Source: Reyranella sp. (GTDB lineage Bacteria > Pseudomonadota > Alphaproteobacteria > Reyranellales > Reyranellaceae). From it: 64,000 bases of DNA. The notes beneath the pieces were generated by a model. The model worked only from the letters and a program-made list of their open reading frames with translations, did no database searches and had not been told where the DNA came from. Numbering within the stretch: position 1 is the first letter of the stretch; every line of letters begins with the position of its first letter. The translations under genes and the position numbers were made by a program. Location of the stretch: the NCBI RefSeq assembly GCF_004297265.1, contig NZ_SCUT01000058.1, positions 16,895 through 80,894 on the forward strand. Reading direction: 5' to 3'. This document shows positions 25,000 through 33,558 of this stretch, in pieces.

Positions 25000-25536
25000 C
25001 TACTCCGCAGCCTCGGGCCGATCGGCCATGTACCGCTGCCCGAGCCGCACATAGGCGGCGGCAGACCGCCGGAAGGATTCGATGTCCTTCTCGGTGATGT
25101 CACGCATCTTCACCGCGGGATTGCCGGCCCACAGTTCACCCTTGCGCACGATCTTGCGCGGCGTCACCACCGCCCCCGCCGCGACCATCGCGCCGGTCTC
25201 GACCACGGCCTCGTCGAGCACCGTGGAGTGCATGCCGATGAAGGCGTCGTCCTGCACTTCGCAGGCATGCAGCAGCGCCAGGTGACCGACCGTGACGTTG
25301 CGGCCGACGACGGTACCAACGCCGCGCGCTGCGATGTGGATCACCGTTCCGTCCTGGATGTTGGAGTTCTCGCCAATCCTGATACCGGGCCCGTCGCCGC
25401 GCAACACCGCGCCGAACCAGATGCTGCAGTTCGCGGCGACCTCGACCTCCCCGATCAGAGTGGCATTGGGCGCCACGAAGGCCGTGCTGTGGACCCGGGG
25501 CACGAAGCCGTTGAAGGGCACGATGAGACCGGACAT
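25000..25536 (-). CDS. Gamma-class carbonic anhydrase-like hexapeptide-repeat protein
   Basis: The 178-residue protein is a left-handed beta-helix of the gamma-carbonic anhydrase/PaaY/YrdA family: hexapeptide turns from VHSTAFVAPNATLIGEV (about 14) onward, with the metal-site residues in GNSNIQD-like ENSNIQDGTVIH, NVTVGHLALLHAC and FIGMHSTV (three histidines). The C-terminal helix carries RRSAAAYVRLGQRY. The ATG at 25536 has GGAG 11 nt upstream. Activity may be carbonic anhydrase or only metal binding. It lies downstream of the rplM-rpsI terminator. Confidence 0.88.
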   Translation of the reverse strand: MSGLIVPFNGFVPRVHSTAFVAPNATLIGEVEVAANCSIWFGAVLRGDGPGIRIGENSNIQDGTVIHIAARGVGTVVGRNVTVGHLALLHACEVQDDAFIGMHSTVLDEAVVETGAMVAAGAVVTPRKIVRKGELWAGNPAVKMRDITEKDIESFRRSAAAYVRLGQRYMADRPEAAE

Positions 25537-25550
25537 CGGATCGCAACTCC

Positions 25551-25582
25551 ACAAAAACGAAGGGCGCCCTGAGGCGCCCTTC
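25551..25582 (-). terminator. Rho-independent terminator after rplM-rpsI
   Basis: On the minus strand GAAGGGCGCC and GGCGCCCTTC form a perfect 10-bp stem with a 4-nt loop, followed by C and then TTTTT. It begins 21 nt after the rpsI stop. Confidence 0.9.
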
Positions 25583-25603
25583 GAGGATATCGGAAACGCG
25601 GGT

Positions 25604-26086
25604 TTAGCGCTTCGAGAACTGGAAGCGGCGACGCGCACCGGCGCGGCCGTACTTCTTGCGCTCGACCACGCGGCTGTCGCGAGTGAGGAAGCCGTTGGTC
25701 TTCATCGCGCCGCGCAGGCCGGGCTCGAACTTCGAGAGCGCCTGGGCGATGCCGTGACGGACCGCGCCCGCCTGGCCCGACAGGCCGCCGCCCGAGACGG
25801 TGGCGATCACGTCGAACTGGCCGTTGCGCTGCGACACGTCGAACGGCTGCTGGATCATCATGCGCTGCGTCGGACGGGCGAAGTAGATCGTCTGGTCGCG
25901 GCCGTTGACGATGATTTTGCCGGTGCCGGGCTTGACCCAGACGCGGGCGACCGCGTTCTTGCGGCGGCCGGTGGCATAGGCGCGCCCCTGTGCGTCGATT
26001 TCCTTCTCGCGCGGAGCGCCGGCGATCTGGGCGACGGCGGCCGGAGCCTTCTTCAGTTCGGCAAACGACGAAAGTTCGGTAGCCAT
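25604..26086 (-). CDS. rpsI: 30S ribosomal protein S9 (uS9)
   Basis: The 160-residue product is uS9: YATGRRKNAVARVWVKPGTGKIIVNGR (read in parts, from about 34), GGGLSGQAGAVRHGIAQAL, and the C-terminal KKYGRAGARRRFQFSKR tail that reaches the P-site tRNA. An N-terminal extension of about 30 Ala/Pro-rich residues is longer than in E. coli, as usual in alphaproteobacteria. It starts one nucleotide after the rplM stop. Confidence 0.97.
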   Translation of the reverse strand: MATELSSFAELKKAPAAVAQIAGAPREKEIDAQGRAYATGRRKNAVARVWVKPGTGKIIVNGRDQTIYFARPTQRMMIQQPFDVSQRNGQFDVIATVSGGGLSGQAGAVRHGIAQALSKFEPGLRGAMKTNGFLTRDSRVVERKKYGRAGARRRFQFSKR

Positions 26087-26087
26087 G

Positions 26088-26567
26088 TTAGCCGATCCTC
26101 GAGTTCTTGCGGTTCATAGCGGCGATGTCGAGCTTCTCGGGCTGCTGGGCCTCCTGCTCGTGGTTCGGTCCGGCATAGACGCGCAGGTTCTTCATCTGCG
26201 CGCGGCCGAGCGGGCCGCGGGTGATCATGCGCTCGACGGCCTTGATCAGGACGCGCTCCGGGAAGCGGCCTTCGAGACGCTTGCCCAGGGTCTCGCCCTT
26301 GATGCCGCCGGGATGGCCGGTGTGCCAGTAGAAGACTTCGCGCTCGGCCTTGCGGCCCGTGAGGCGCACCTTCTCGGCGTTGATCACGACGATGTTGTCA
26401 CCGCAATCGATGTGCGGCGTGAACGTCGGCTTGTGCTTGCCGCGCAGGCGCATGGCGATGATCGTGGCGAGCCGGCCGAGCACGAGACCGTCGGCGTCGA
26501 TCAGAAACCACTTCTTCTGCACTTCGGCAGTCTTGATACTGGCAGTCTGGTGGGTGAGGGCTTGCAT
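26088..26567 (-). CDS. rplM: 50S ribosomal protein L13 (uL13)
   Basis: The 159-residue uL13 has WFLIDADGLVLGRLAT, HIDCGDNIVVINAEKVRLTG, FYWHTGHPGG and MITRGPLGRAQMKNLRVYAG. The ATG at 26567 has GGAAG 7-8 nt before. It forms the usual rplM-rpsI unit, with a sigma70-type promoter 26 nt upstream and a terminator beyond rpsI. Confidence 0.97.
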   Translation of the reverse strand: MQALTHQTASIKTAEVQKKWFLIDADGLVLGRLATIIAMRLRGKHKPTFTPHIDCGDNIVVINAEKVRLTGRKAEREVFYWHTGHPGGIKGETLGKRLEGRFPERVLIKAVERMITRGPLGRAQMKNLRVYAGPNHEQEAQQPEKLDIAAMNRKNSRIG

Positions 26568-26592
26568 GGGTCTTTCTTCCAATGAGCGCGCG

Positions 26593-26621
26593 CTTATGAA
26601 GAGAGATGTCAGGCTTGTCAA
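26593..26621 (-). promoter_or_regulatory. Sigma70-type promoter of rplM-rpsI
   Basis: On the minus strand a consensus TTGACA (26616-26621) is followed by a 17-nt spacer and CATAAG (26593-26598, 4 of 6 to TATAAT). The expected transcript start is near 26586, about 20 nt before the rplM ATG. The upstream flank is AT-rich. Confidence 0.72.
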
Positions 26622-26672
26622 ATCGCCAAAATAATCAGAACAAAATCAATGACTTATAGGCGCGGTATTATA

Positions 26673-27104
26673 TTACCCCGCCTCTAAAGCCTTGGGCGGA
26701 ATGGCATATGTCACTGTCGCGTGCGCGACGGGTTCGGGCTTGCCGTCGCTGTAGATCGTGAAGTCGCCGACCGCCAGGGTCCTGCCGAGCTTCATCAGCC
26801 GCCCCTCCCCGATCAAGTCAGCGGGCTCCGGCTTGCGCATGAAGTTGATGTTGAGGTTGGTCGTGACCGCCAGCGCCACCGGCCCGAGCTGGCCCAGGAT
26901 CAGCAGGTAGAAGCCGCAATCGACCAGCCACATCAGGGTCGGGCCCGAGATCGTGCCGCCGGGTCGGAGGTGCCGCTCGTGCGTCGGCAGGCGCAGGCGG
27001 ATGGTTTTGTCGTCGAGATGCTCGATGGCAAGGCCGAGATGCGCGGCCTGCGGGAAGTGCTCGTCGAGGAAATTCATCAGCTCGACCGGCGACATCACCG
27101 GCAT
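26673..27104 (-). CDS. Hotdog-fold thioesterase (PaaI family)
   Basis: The 143-residue product has the hotdog thioesterase pattern: RLRLPTHERHLRPGGTISGPTLMWLVDCGFY (read in parts; the Gly-rich turn and Asp of the active-site helix, about 36-66), VTTNLNINFMRKPEPADL and a late VAHATVTYAIP strand. It should hydrolyse an acyl-CoA or aryl-CoA. ATG 27104 is taken; a second ATG at 27095 is possible. It is divergent from the crotonase gene with a 33-nt gap, so the two may share a promoter region and pathway. A near-perfect GGCGCGGTA/TACCCCGCC hairpin spans its stop codon. Confidence 0.82.
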   Translation of the reverse strand: MPVMSPVELMNFLDEHFPQAAHLGLAIEHLDDKTIRLRLPTHERHLRPGGTISGPTLMWLVDCGFYLLILGQLGPVALAVTTNLNINFMRKPEPADLIGEGRLMKLGRTLAVGDFTIYSDGKPEPVAHATVTYAIPPKALEAG

Positions 27105-27137
27105 GACGCACCCGCCCTCTTCCCATAGACTGCCGCC

Positions 27138-27935
27138 ATGACCGCCGCCTCCAACCAACCCGTCCTGCTGCGCCGCGACGAAGGCCGCGTCGCCTTCCTC
27201 ACGCTCAACCGTCCGCACGCCATGAACGCCCTCTCAGGCGACCTTATAGACGCCCTGCAGGCGGAACTCGACAGGTTGGCCAAGGACACGGATATCCGCT
27301 GCGTTGTGATCGAGGCGCAGGGCGACCGCGCCTTCTCGACCGGCCACGACCTGCGCGAGGTCGCCTCGACCCATGACTATGCCGTCCATCACGACCTGAT
27401 GAAGCGTTGCTCGGCGATGATGATGTCGATCGGCCGTCTGCCCCAGCCGGTGATCGCCAAGGTGAAGGCGATCGCCACTGCCGCCGGCTGCCAGCTCGTC
27501 GCCGCCTGCGACCTTGCCGTCGCTTCGAGCACCGCGACTTTCGCCACCTCGGGCATCAACAACGGCCTGTTCTGCGGCACCCCTTCGGTGGCGGTCGGCC
27601 GCAACATCGGACCCAAGCGCGCGCTCGACATGCTGCTCACCGGGCAATTTGTCGACGCCGCTACGGCGCTGCGCGACGGCCTCGTGAGCCGCGTCGTGGC
27701 GCCCGCCGATCTCGACCGCGAGACAAAGGCGCTGGCCGACCATATCGCCGCCCAGCCGCCGCAGCAGATCGCTTCGGGCAAGGCGATGTTCCGGGCGCAC
27801 ATGGAAATGACCGTCGAGCAGGCCTATGCCTATGCAACCAACTTCATGGCCGGCGCCCTCCAGCGCGAGGACGCACGGGCCGGCATCGACGCCTTCGTGA
27901 ACAAGAAGCCCAGGCCCGACTGGACGGGGCGCTGA
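27138..27935 (+). CDS. Enoyl-CoA hydratase/isomerase family protein
   Basis: This 265-residue crotonase-fold protein has LTLNRPHAMNALS (21-33), the oxyanion segment RAFSTGHDLREVAS and the second oxyanion loop IATAAGCQLVAACDLAVAS (about 112-130). The usual catalytic glutamates of hydratases are not both obvious, so it may be an ECHDC3-like or other crotonase with a different reaction. Cytoplasmic. Divergent from the thioesterase gene. No clear SD precedes the ATG. Confidence 0.85.
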   Translation: MTAASNQPVLLRRDEGRVAFLTLNRPHAMNALSGDLIDALQAELDRLAKDTDIRCVVIEAQGDRAFSTGHDLREVASTHDYAVHHDLMKRCSAMMMSIGRLPQPVIAKVKAIATAAGCQLVAACDLAVASSTATFATSGINNGLFCGTPSVAVGRNIGPKRALDMLLTGQFVDAATALRDGLVSRVVAPADLDRETKALADHIAAQPPQQIASGKAMFRAHMEMTVEQAYAYATNFMAGALQREDARAGIDAFVNKKPRPDWTGR

Positions 27936-28046
27936 GCACCTCGGGTACGCACAGGACAACGCGCACGGGGCGCGCATTTTTCTATCGCCAGTTGATCGGT
28001 TCCACGGTAGCGTTTCCTCACACGAGCGCAATCCGGGGGAAATCCA

Positions 28047-28991
28047 ATGGTCAATGCACTTCAAAAGGCGACCTGCAAAGCCATCGTCAATCTCTTCGAA
28101 ACCGGAACTGTACGCGGGCGCTACGACTCCGTCGTCTTCGTGGAGGGCGACGCGGGCCATCTCACCTACGGAAGTTCGCAGACGACGTTGGCCAGCGGCA
28201 ACTTGTTCCTCCTGATCGATCGATACTGCAAGGCCAAGAACAACCTCTTCGGCGATCCGCTTTCCGCCTACCTGGGCCGCCTCGAGGCGCGCGATTTCAG
28301 CCTCGACACCGATGCAACCCTGCGCGGCCTCCTTCACTCCGCCGGCAGCGACCCGGTCATGCAGGACACCCAGGATTCGTTCTTCGACGCGGTCTACTGG
28401 ACGCCGGCGGAAGCGGCAGCGGCCGCCATGGGGCTCAAGCTGCCTCTTTCCGTCGGCGTCGTTTACGACAGCACGATCCACGGCGCGTGGCAGATGATGC
28501 GCAACCGAACCGTGAGCACCATCGGTGCGCCAACCGCCGACGAGCGGCCCTGGATCAAGAAATACATCGAGGTCAGGCGTGCGTGGCTTGCCGGCAGCCC
28601 GGCGGAATCGCTGTTGCCCAAAACCGTCTACCGCATGGACACATTCCGTACCCTCATCGCGGCCGATGCGTGGGATCTCGCCCTGCCCCTCAACGTACGA
28701 GGTGCGGAGATCAGCACGGCCACCCTGAAGCCCACAGCCAATACTCCGATCGTCGCGTCGGCTGTCCTCGTCGAAACCGCTCGGCTGCTTTCCTTGCGAA
28801 ATCCGGCAATGTTCGGCGACGATGTCGGCGAAGTTCAGGAAGCGTTGAAGGCCGCAGGCCAGCAGATCGTCGTCGACAAGGTTTTCGGCCCGCAAACCGA
28901 CAAGGTCGTGCGCGCCTTCCAGAAGAAGAAGAAGCTCATCGCGGACGGCATCGTCGGCGCAGCGACCCGGTCGGCGCTCGGCCTTCACTGA
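28047..28991 (+). CDS. GH46-like chitosanase with C-terminal peptidoglycan-binding domain
   Basis: The 314-residue product opens with AIVNLFETG (Glu18) and GDAGHLTYGSSQTTL (Asp35), which match the paired catalytic Glu/Asp region of family 46 chitosanases that cleave beta-1,4-glucosamine polymers. Residues about 60-230 are helical as in that fold. Residues about 250-314 are a PG_binding_1 domain (VGEVQEALKAAGQ, FGPQTDKVVRAFQKKKKL, GAATRSALGL). There is no signal peptide, odd for a secreted glycosidase. GGGGGAAA precedes the ATG by about 6 nt. Family call is moderate; it could be another lysozyme-like hydrolase. Confidence 0.72.
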   Translation: MVNALQKATCKAIVNLFETGTVRGRYDSVVFVEGDAGHLTYGSSQTTLASGNLFLLIDRYCKAKNNLFGDPLSAYLGRLEARDFSLDTDATLRGLLHSAGSDPVMQDTQDSFFDAVYWTPAEAAAAAMGLKLPLSVGVVYDSTIHGAWQMMRNRTVSTIGAPTADERPWIKKYIEVRRAWLAGSPAESLLPKTVYRMDTFRTLIAADAWDLALPLNVRGAEISTATLKPTANTPIVASAVLVETARLLSLRNPAMFGDDVGEVQEALKAAGQQIVVDKVFGPQTDKVVRAFQKKKKLIADGIVGAATRSALGLH

Positions 28992-29125
28992 TGAAGCGGT
29001 GCAGCCTCATCCTGGTCTCGGAGAACATGGCTCAAGGGATCGGCGCTCCTTGGGCATGTTGACGGGAAAGGACCGGAGTCTCTTAATTCCCACTGACAAC
29101 AAGAAAATCGGTGGGAGGAAGTTAA

Positions 29126-30103
29126 ATGCGGATTGTGAAATTATCCCGGCGCGCGGCCGTCGCGGCGGCCATGGCGAGCATTGGAGCGGCTGCTGTTCCG
29201 GCGGTCGCGCAGGACTTCCAACCGGGCAAGCCCATCGTCATCGTCGCACCCTTCGGGCCCGGCACGACCAATGACATCATCGCCCGCCTGCTCGCCCAGG
29301 ACATGACGGCAACCCTGGGCCAAAGCGTCATCGTCGAGAACCGGCCGGGCGCCACCGGCAACATCGGTGTCGACTACACGGCCAAGGCGCGGCCCGACGG
29401 CCATACCGTGGTGATCTCCTCGTTGAGCAACATCATCAACCAGGCCTCCGGCAACAACACGGTCAATCTGCTGGATGATCTGACGCCGGTCAGCTTCACC
29501 GGCGGCGTGTACTACTCGATGTTCGTGCCCAACGAGCTGCCGGCAAAGAGCGTTGCTGAACTGGTCGAACTCGCCCGCAAGCAGCCCGGCAAGATCAATT
29601 TCTCGGGCTTCGCCGGCGGCGTGCCGCAGTTCCTGGGCGAGATGCTCAATCGCGCTGCGAAGATCGACATGGTGATGATCCCCTACAAGAGCACGACCGA
29701 CGCGCTGAACGACCTGCTGACCAATCGCATCCAGGTCTGGTTCACGCCCGTCGCCTCGGGCGTCCCGGTCCACAACGCCAAGCAAGCGCGCCTTCTCGCC
29801 GTCACGGGCGAGAAGCGGGCCACGGCACTTCCCGACATCCCGACCTTCAAGGAACTCGGCTATCCCGACATCGTGGCCGACGTGTCCTTCTACATGATGG
29901 CTCCCAAGGGAACGCCGCAGCCCATCGTCGACAAGCTCTATCGCGCGGCCGACAAGGCAATGGAGAACCCGAAGGTCAGGGAGTCCTTCCGCGTGCAGGG
30001 CATCGAGGACCGCCGTGGCGGGCCCGCGGAACTGGGGGCCTATATCGCCGGAGAACTCCGGCGCTGGACCGAGATCGTGAAGCTCTCGGCGCCGGCGAAG
30101 TAG
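29126..30103 (+). CDS. Tripartite tricarboxylate transporter receptor (Bug/TctC family)
   Basis: The 325-residue periplasmic binding protein has a signal peptide (1-28, ending VAQD) and the Bug landmarks: KPIVIVAPFGPGTTNDIIAR (33-52), VIVENRPGATGNIGVDYTAK, INFSGFAGG, DRIQVWFT-like NRIQVWFTPVASG, and RLLAVTGEKR. Such proteins bind carboxylates (often through water-mediated diacid contacts). GGGAGGAAG precedes the ATG by 4-5 nt. No membrane genes adjoin it; the only tctAB pair in view is 23 kb away at 52784-54737. Confidence 0.9.
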   Translation: MRIVKLSRRAAVAAAMASIGAAAVPAVAQDFQPGKPIVIVAPFGPGTTNDIIARLLAQDMTATLGQSVIVENRPGATGNIGVDYTAKARPDGHTVVISSLSNIINQASGNNTVNLLDDLTPVSFTGGVYYSMFVPNELPAKSVAELVELARKQPGKINFSGFAGGVPQFLGEMLNRAAKIDMVMIPYKSTTDALNDLLTNRIQVWFTPVASGVPVHNAKQARLLAVTGEKRATALPDIPTFKELGYPDIVADVSFYMMAPKGTPQPIVDKLYRAADKAMENPKVRESFRVQGIEDRRGGPAELGAYIAGELRRWTEIVKLSAPAK

Positions 30104-30122
30104 CGCCCTCCCCCGAATCGGA

Positions 30123-30150
30123 GGAGCGCGCCTCGCGGCGCGCTCCTTTC
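30123..30150 (+). terminator. Hairpin terminator after the Bug-family gene
   Basis: GGAGCGCGCC-TCGC-GGCGCGCTCC is a perfect 10-bp stem with a 4-nt loop, followed by TTTC. It starts 20 nt after the stop codon and lies between two convergent genes, so it may serve both. Confidence 0.75.
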
Positions 30151-30178
30151 GTGTGCACATCGACCGGCGGTATGCCGA

Positions 30179-30940
30179 CTACTGCCGCCAGTCGGTGCCC
30201 TTGCCCTCGATCTGGCGCAGGGCGGCTTTCCAGTAGGTCATGCCGTATTCCGGATTGGCGCGCTGCTGCTTGGCGCGCTCGCCATACTGGCGGATGACGT
30301 CTTCCTCGATCGGCGCCGGCTCCTCGTCGAGGCTGCGGGCGATGACCTCGACCTCGCAGGCCCGCTCGAGCATGTACATGCGCCGCAGCGCACCCTGGAC
30401 CGTCGAACCCACGGTCAGCAGGCCGTGATTGCGCAGCACGACCGAGTTGCCGCCCTGGCAGGAGACGCCCAGCGCATCGCACTCTTCTTGCGACGTCGGC
30501 ATGCCGTACTCGTGGTAGACGAGGTCATCATAGACGGAGAGCGCGTCCTGGCTGATCGGGCGGATGCCCTTCTTCAGGACAGAGACGCCCGTGCCGGCGC
30601 GGGTATGCGTATGCATCACGCAGTTTGCATCCGGCCGCGCCTTGTAGACACCCGAGTGGATGGTGAAGCCGGCGGCGTTGAACTTGCCATCCTTGGCGTA
30701 GACGTTGCCGTCGATGTCCATCTTCACGAGGCTCGAGGCGGTGATCTCGTCGAACAGGTCGCCGTAGTTGTTGATCAGGAAACACTTGGGCTCGCCCGGA
30801 ATGCGCACCGTCATGTGGGTGTCGATCGTGTCGGTCCAGCCGAAATGGTCGGTGATCCGGTAGAGCGCCGCCAGGTCGCAGCGCGCCTGCCACTCGGCTT
30901 CCGTCATATCGAGCTTGTCGGATTGCACCACCGTATCCAT
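30179..30940 (-). CDS. Class II aldolase/adducin family protein
   Basis: The 253-residue protein has the zinc-dependent aldolase/epimerase pattern: an early LAALYRITDHFGWTD, DEITASSLVKMDIDG, the metal histidines in VMHTHTRAG (about 109-117) and the third in VLRNHGLLTVG. Members cleave or epimerise sugar phosphates or similar hydroxy-acids; the substrate is not predictable here. ATG 30940 has CAGGAG 6 nt before. It is divergent from the flavin monooxygenase gene (166 nt between). Confidence 0.88.
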   Translation of the reverse strand: MDTVVQSDKLDMTEAEWQARCDLAALYRITDHFGWTDTIDTHMTVRIPGEPKCFLINNYGDLFDEITASSLVKMDIDGNVYAKDGKFNAAGFTIHSGVYKARPDANCVMHTHTRAGTGVSVLKKGIRPISQDALSVYDDLVYHEYGMPTSQEECDALGVSCQGGNSVVLRNHGLLTVGSTVQGALRRMYMLERACEVEVIARSLDEEPAPIEEDVIRQYGERAKQQRANPEYGMTYWKAALRQIEGKGTDWRQ

Positions 30941-31106
30941 TTCGCGCTCCTGCTTGTGTGTCGGTCGACGCCGCAATCTTCATCGTAACGCAACTTGCGC
31001 GAGGGGGCGATGCACTCTTGCCCCCGCGGCACGCAGAGCCGCCTTGCGAGTTGTCGGCACACTATTTGCGTCTCCCCTGTCGTCAGGGCGGCATCGGAGG
31101 GCGTTT

Positions 31107-32423
31107 GTGGCGACCAACCCGTTTCATCTCGCGTGGTTCTTGCAGGGCTCCAGTGTGCAGGCCTGGGGGGAGCCCTGGACGGGGCATATCGGGACGACGT
31201 GGGAGCAGCCGCAGCTGTTCCTTGACATGGCGCGCAGCCTGGAACGTGCCTGCTTCGACTACATCCTCCTCGAGGACTCGTCCTATGTGGGAGAAAGTTT
31301 CGGTGGCTCGACCGAGATCTACCTGAAGAAGGCCATCGCCGTGCCGCGGCAGGACCCGTCCGTGGTCGCCGCGCTGATGACCCAGGTGACCTCGCGCATC
31401 GGCATTGTGCCGACCTTCGGCACCTACGCCTACCATCCCTACCTCCTGGCCCGCCTCATGGCGACGCTCGACCAGGTGTCGGCCGGCCGGGCCGGCTGGA
31501 ATGCCGTCACCGGCAGCTCAGACTTCGCGGCGATGAACTTCGGCATGCCGGGCATGCCCGAGCACGACCTGCGCTATGACATGGCCGACGAATACATGGA
31601 GGTGGTGCGAGGCCTGTGGGGGTCGTGGGAGCCCGGCGCGATGATCGCCGACCGCAAGAGCGGCAACCTCATCGATCACACCAAGGTCCACGCGGTCAAC
31701 TACAGCGGCAAATACTTCAAGACGCGCGGGCCCCTCAACTCTGGCCCCAGCCCGCAGGGCCGGCCGGTGATCGCCCAGGCTGGCGGCTCGCCACGCGGCC
31801 GCCGCTTCGCCGCCGCCCATGCCGACACGATCGTCGTCAACGCCAAGGGCATCGACGCCATGCGCGCCTATCGCGACGATGTGCACAAGCACATGATCGC
31901 GCAGGGCCGCAAGCCCAGCGACTGCAAGGTGCTCTACCTGATCAATCCGATCCTCGGCGAGACCATGGAAGAGGCGCTGGAACGCAAGAAGAAGCGCGAG
32001 TGCATGGCGCAGGCCAACATTCAGGAGCGCCTCGCTCACTTCGGCAAGGTCACCAACATTGACTTCGGCAAGTTCGACCTCGACAAGCCGCTGCCCGACG
32101 ACGTCACGACCAACGGCCACCAGCTCAACCTCGAACAGTTCCGGACCCTCGCGGCCGGCCGCTCGATCCGCCAGACGATGGCCTCGTTCAACGCCGTCGA
32201 CCTGTCGATCGAACTCTGCGGCACCTGCGATTCGGTGGCCGCACGCATGGGCGAGGTCATGCAGGAGGTCGGCGGTGACGGGTTCCTCTTCTCCATGCCC
32301 AACGTCAACCGCCGCACCCTGGCCGAGATCGAGGACGGGCTTGTCCCCGCCCTGCAGGATCGCGGCCTGGTGCGCAAAGCCTACGAACACAGGCACTTCA
32401 GGGAAAATCTCCTCGCTTACTGA
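31107..32423 (+). CDS. LLM-class flavin-dependent monooxygenase (NtaA/DszA/DmoA type)
   Basis: The 438-residue product starts at GTG 31107, with GGAGG 7 nt before; upstream codons look non-coding. It belongs to the bacterial-luciferase-like monooxygenases that use FMNH2 from a partner reductase. Landmarks are an early FHLAWFLQG, WEQPQLFLDMARSLERACFDYILLED (read in parts), TFGTYAYHPYLLARLMATLD, SAGRAGWNAVTGS and PVIAQAGGSPRGRRFAA. Known relatives oxidise chelators, sulfides or sulfones. It is followed after 27 nt by a complete polyamine-type ABC importer, which probably delivers the substrate. No flavin reductase gene is near. Confidence 0.88.
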   Translation: MATNPFHLAWFLQGSSVQAWGEPWTGHIGTTWEQPQLFLDMARSLERACFDYILLEDSSYVGESFGGSTEIYLKKAIAVPRQDPSVVAALMTQVTSRIGIVPTFGTYAYHPYLLARLMATLDQVSAGRAGWNAVTGSSDFAAMNFGMPGMPEHDLRYDMADEYMEVVRGLWGSWEPGAMIADRKSGNLIDHTKVHAVNYSGKYFKTRGPLNSGPSPQGRPVIAQAGGSPRGRRFAAAHADTIVVNAKGIDAMRAYRDDVHKHMIAQGRKPSDCKVLYLINPILGETMEEALERKKKRECMAQANIQERLAHFGKVTNIDFGKFDLDKPLPDDVTTNGHQLNLEQFRTLAAGRSIRQTMASFNAVDLSIELCGTCDSVAARMGEVMQEVGGDGFLFSMPNVNRRTLAEIEDGLVPALQDRGLVRKAYEHRHFRENLLAY

Positions 32424-32450
32424 TCCAGCCGAACGGGAAGGAAGGCATCC

Positions 32451-33554
32451 ATGAGCAAGAAGACAATCGGCAGGCGTACGACCCTTGGTCTCCTGGGCGC
32501 GGGCCTCGTCGCCGCTCCCTTCATCCGGCCGAGCTTCGGTCAGGCGGCATGGCCCGAACAGACCAGCGTGCCCGACATCCTGAAGGGCAGCGGCGAGGTC
32601 CGCATCGCCACCTTCGGCGGCACCATGCAGGAGACGCAGCAGAAGGCCTATTTCGAGCCCTTCGAGAAGATCACCGGCATCAAGGTGCGCGCCTTCCCCG
32701 GTTCCGATCCGACCAAGATCAAGGCGATGGTCGATACCGGCAATGTCGAATGGGACATGGCACAGCTCAGCCGCGGTTCGATCATGAACCTCCAGAAGCG
32801 CGGCGATTACTTCGAGAAGATCGACTACGACATCGTCGATCCCGGCGTCGAGAAGCAGTTCCGCTTCGAGTACGGGCTCGAGATGCTGGTGTGGGCACAG
32901 GTCCTCGCCTATCGCACCGATGCGTTCAAGGGCGCGGTGCCGAGCGGCTGGGCCGATTTCTGGGATACCAAGAAGTTCCCCGGCGACCGTGCCTTGTACG
33001 GCACGAACTCCGGCGGCTTCCCGGAGATGGAGTTCGCGCTGATGGCGGCCGGCGTGCCGCCCGACAAGATCTACCCGATCGATATCGACAAGGCGCTGGC
33101 GAGCTACAGCAAGATCAAGAAGGACGTCTTCAAGTGGTGGGACACCGGCGCGGTGCCGATCCAGCTGCTCACCGACCGCGAGGTCACGATGACGTCGGTC
33201 TGGAACGGCCGCATGGCCGCGCTGCAGGCCGCGGGCGTGCCGGCGGCGGTCAGCTGGAACCAGGGCCTGTCGAAGCGCGACGCCTGGGGCATCCCCAAGG
33301 GCGCCAAGAACAAGGTCAACGCCATGAAGTTCGTGGCCTACTCGACCATGGCGATCCCGCAGGCCCGCGTCTGCCTCGGCATTCCCTACGGCTCGGTGAA
33401 CGCCAAGTCGAACGAATACATCCCGGCCGAGCGGCTGGCCGTCCTGCCGAGCGCACCGGACATTGCCAAGCAGCTCGTGCCCTACAACTACGATTGGTGG
33501 ATCGACAATCGCGAGACCGTCATTCCGAAGTTCAACAAATGGCTGCTGAGCTGA
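32451..33554 (+). CDS. ABC transporter substrate-binding protein, spermidine/putrescine (PotD) type
   Basis: The 367-residue periplasmic protein begins with a twin-arginine-like signal GRRTTLGLLGAGLVAAPF, cleaved near residue 30. The mature protein is of the type II bacterial binding-protein family 1/PotD group: VRIATFGGTMQETQQKAY, FEKITGIKVRAFPG, YRTDAFKGAVPSGWADFWD, WNQGLSKRDAWGIPKGAKN and a late NYDWWIDNR. Ligand unknown. First transporter gene of the operon; the stop is 4 nt before the ATPase start. Confidence 0.9.
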   Translation: MSKKTIGRRTTLGLLGAGLVAAPFIRPSFGQAAWPEQTSVPDILKGSGEVRIATFGGTMQETQQKAYFEPFEKITGIKVRAFPGSDPTKIKAMVDTGNVEWDMAQLSRGSIMNLQKRGDYFEKIDYDIVDPGVEKQFRFEYGLEMLVWAQVLAYRTDAFKGAVPSGWADFWDTKKFPGDRALYGTNSGGFPEMEFALMAAGVPPDKIYPIDIDKALASYSKIKKDVFKWWDTGAVPIQLLTDREVTMTSVWNGRMAALQAAGVPAAVSWNQGLSKRDAWGIPKGAKNKVNAMKFVAYSTMAIPQARVCLGIPYGSVNAKSNEYIPAERLAVLPSAPDIAKQLVPYNYDWWIDNRETVIPKFNKWLLS

Positions 33555-33558
33555 CGCG

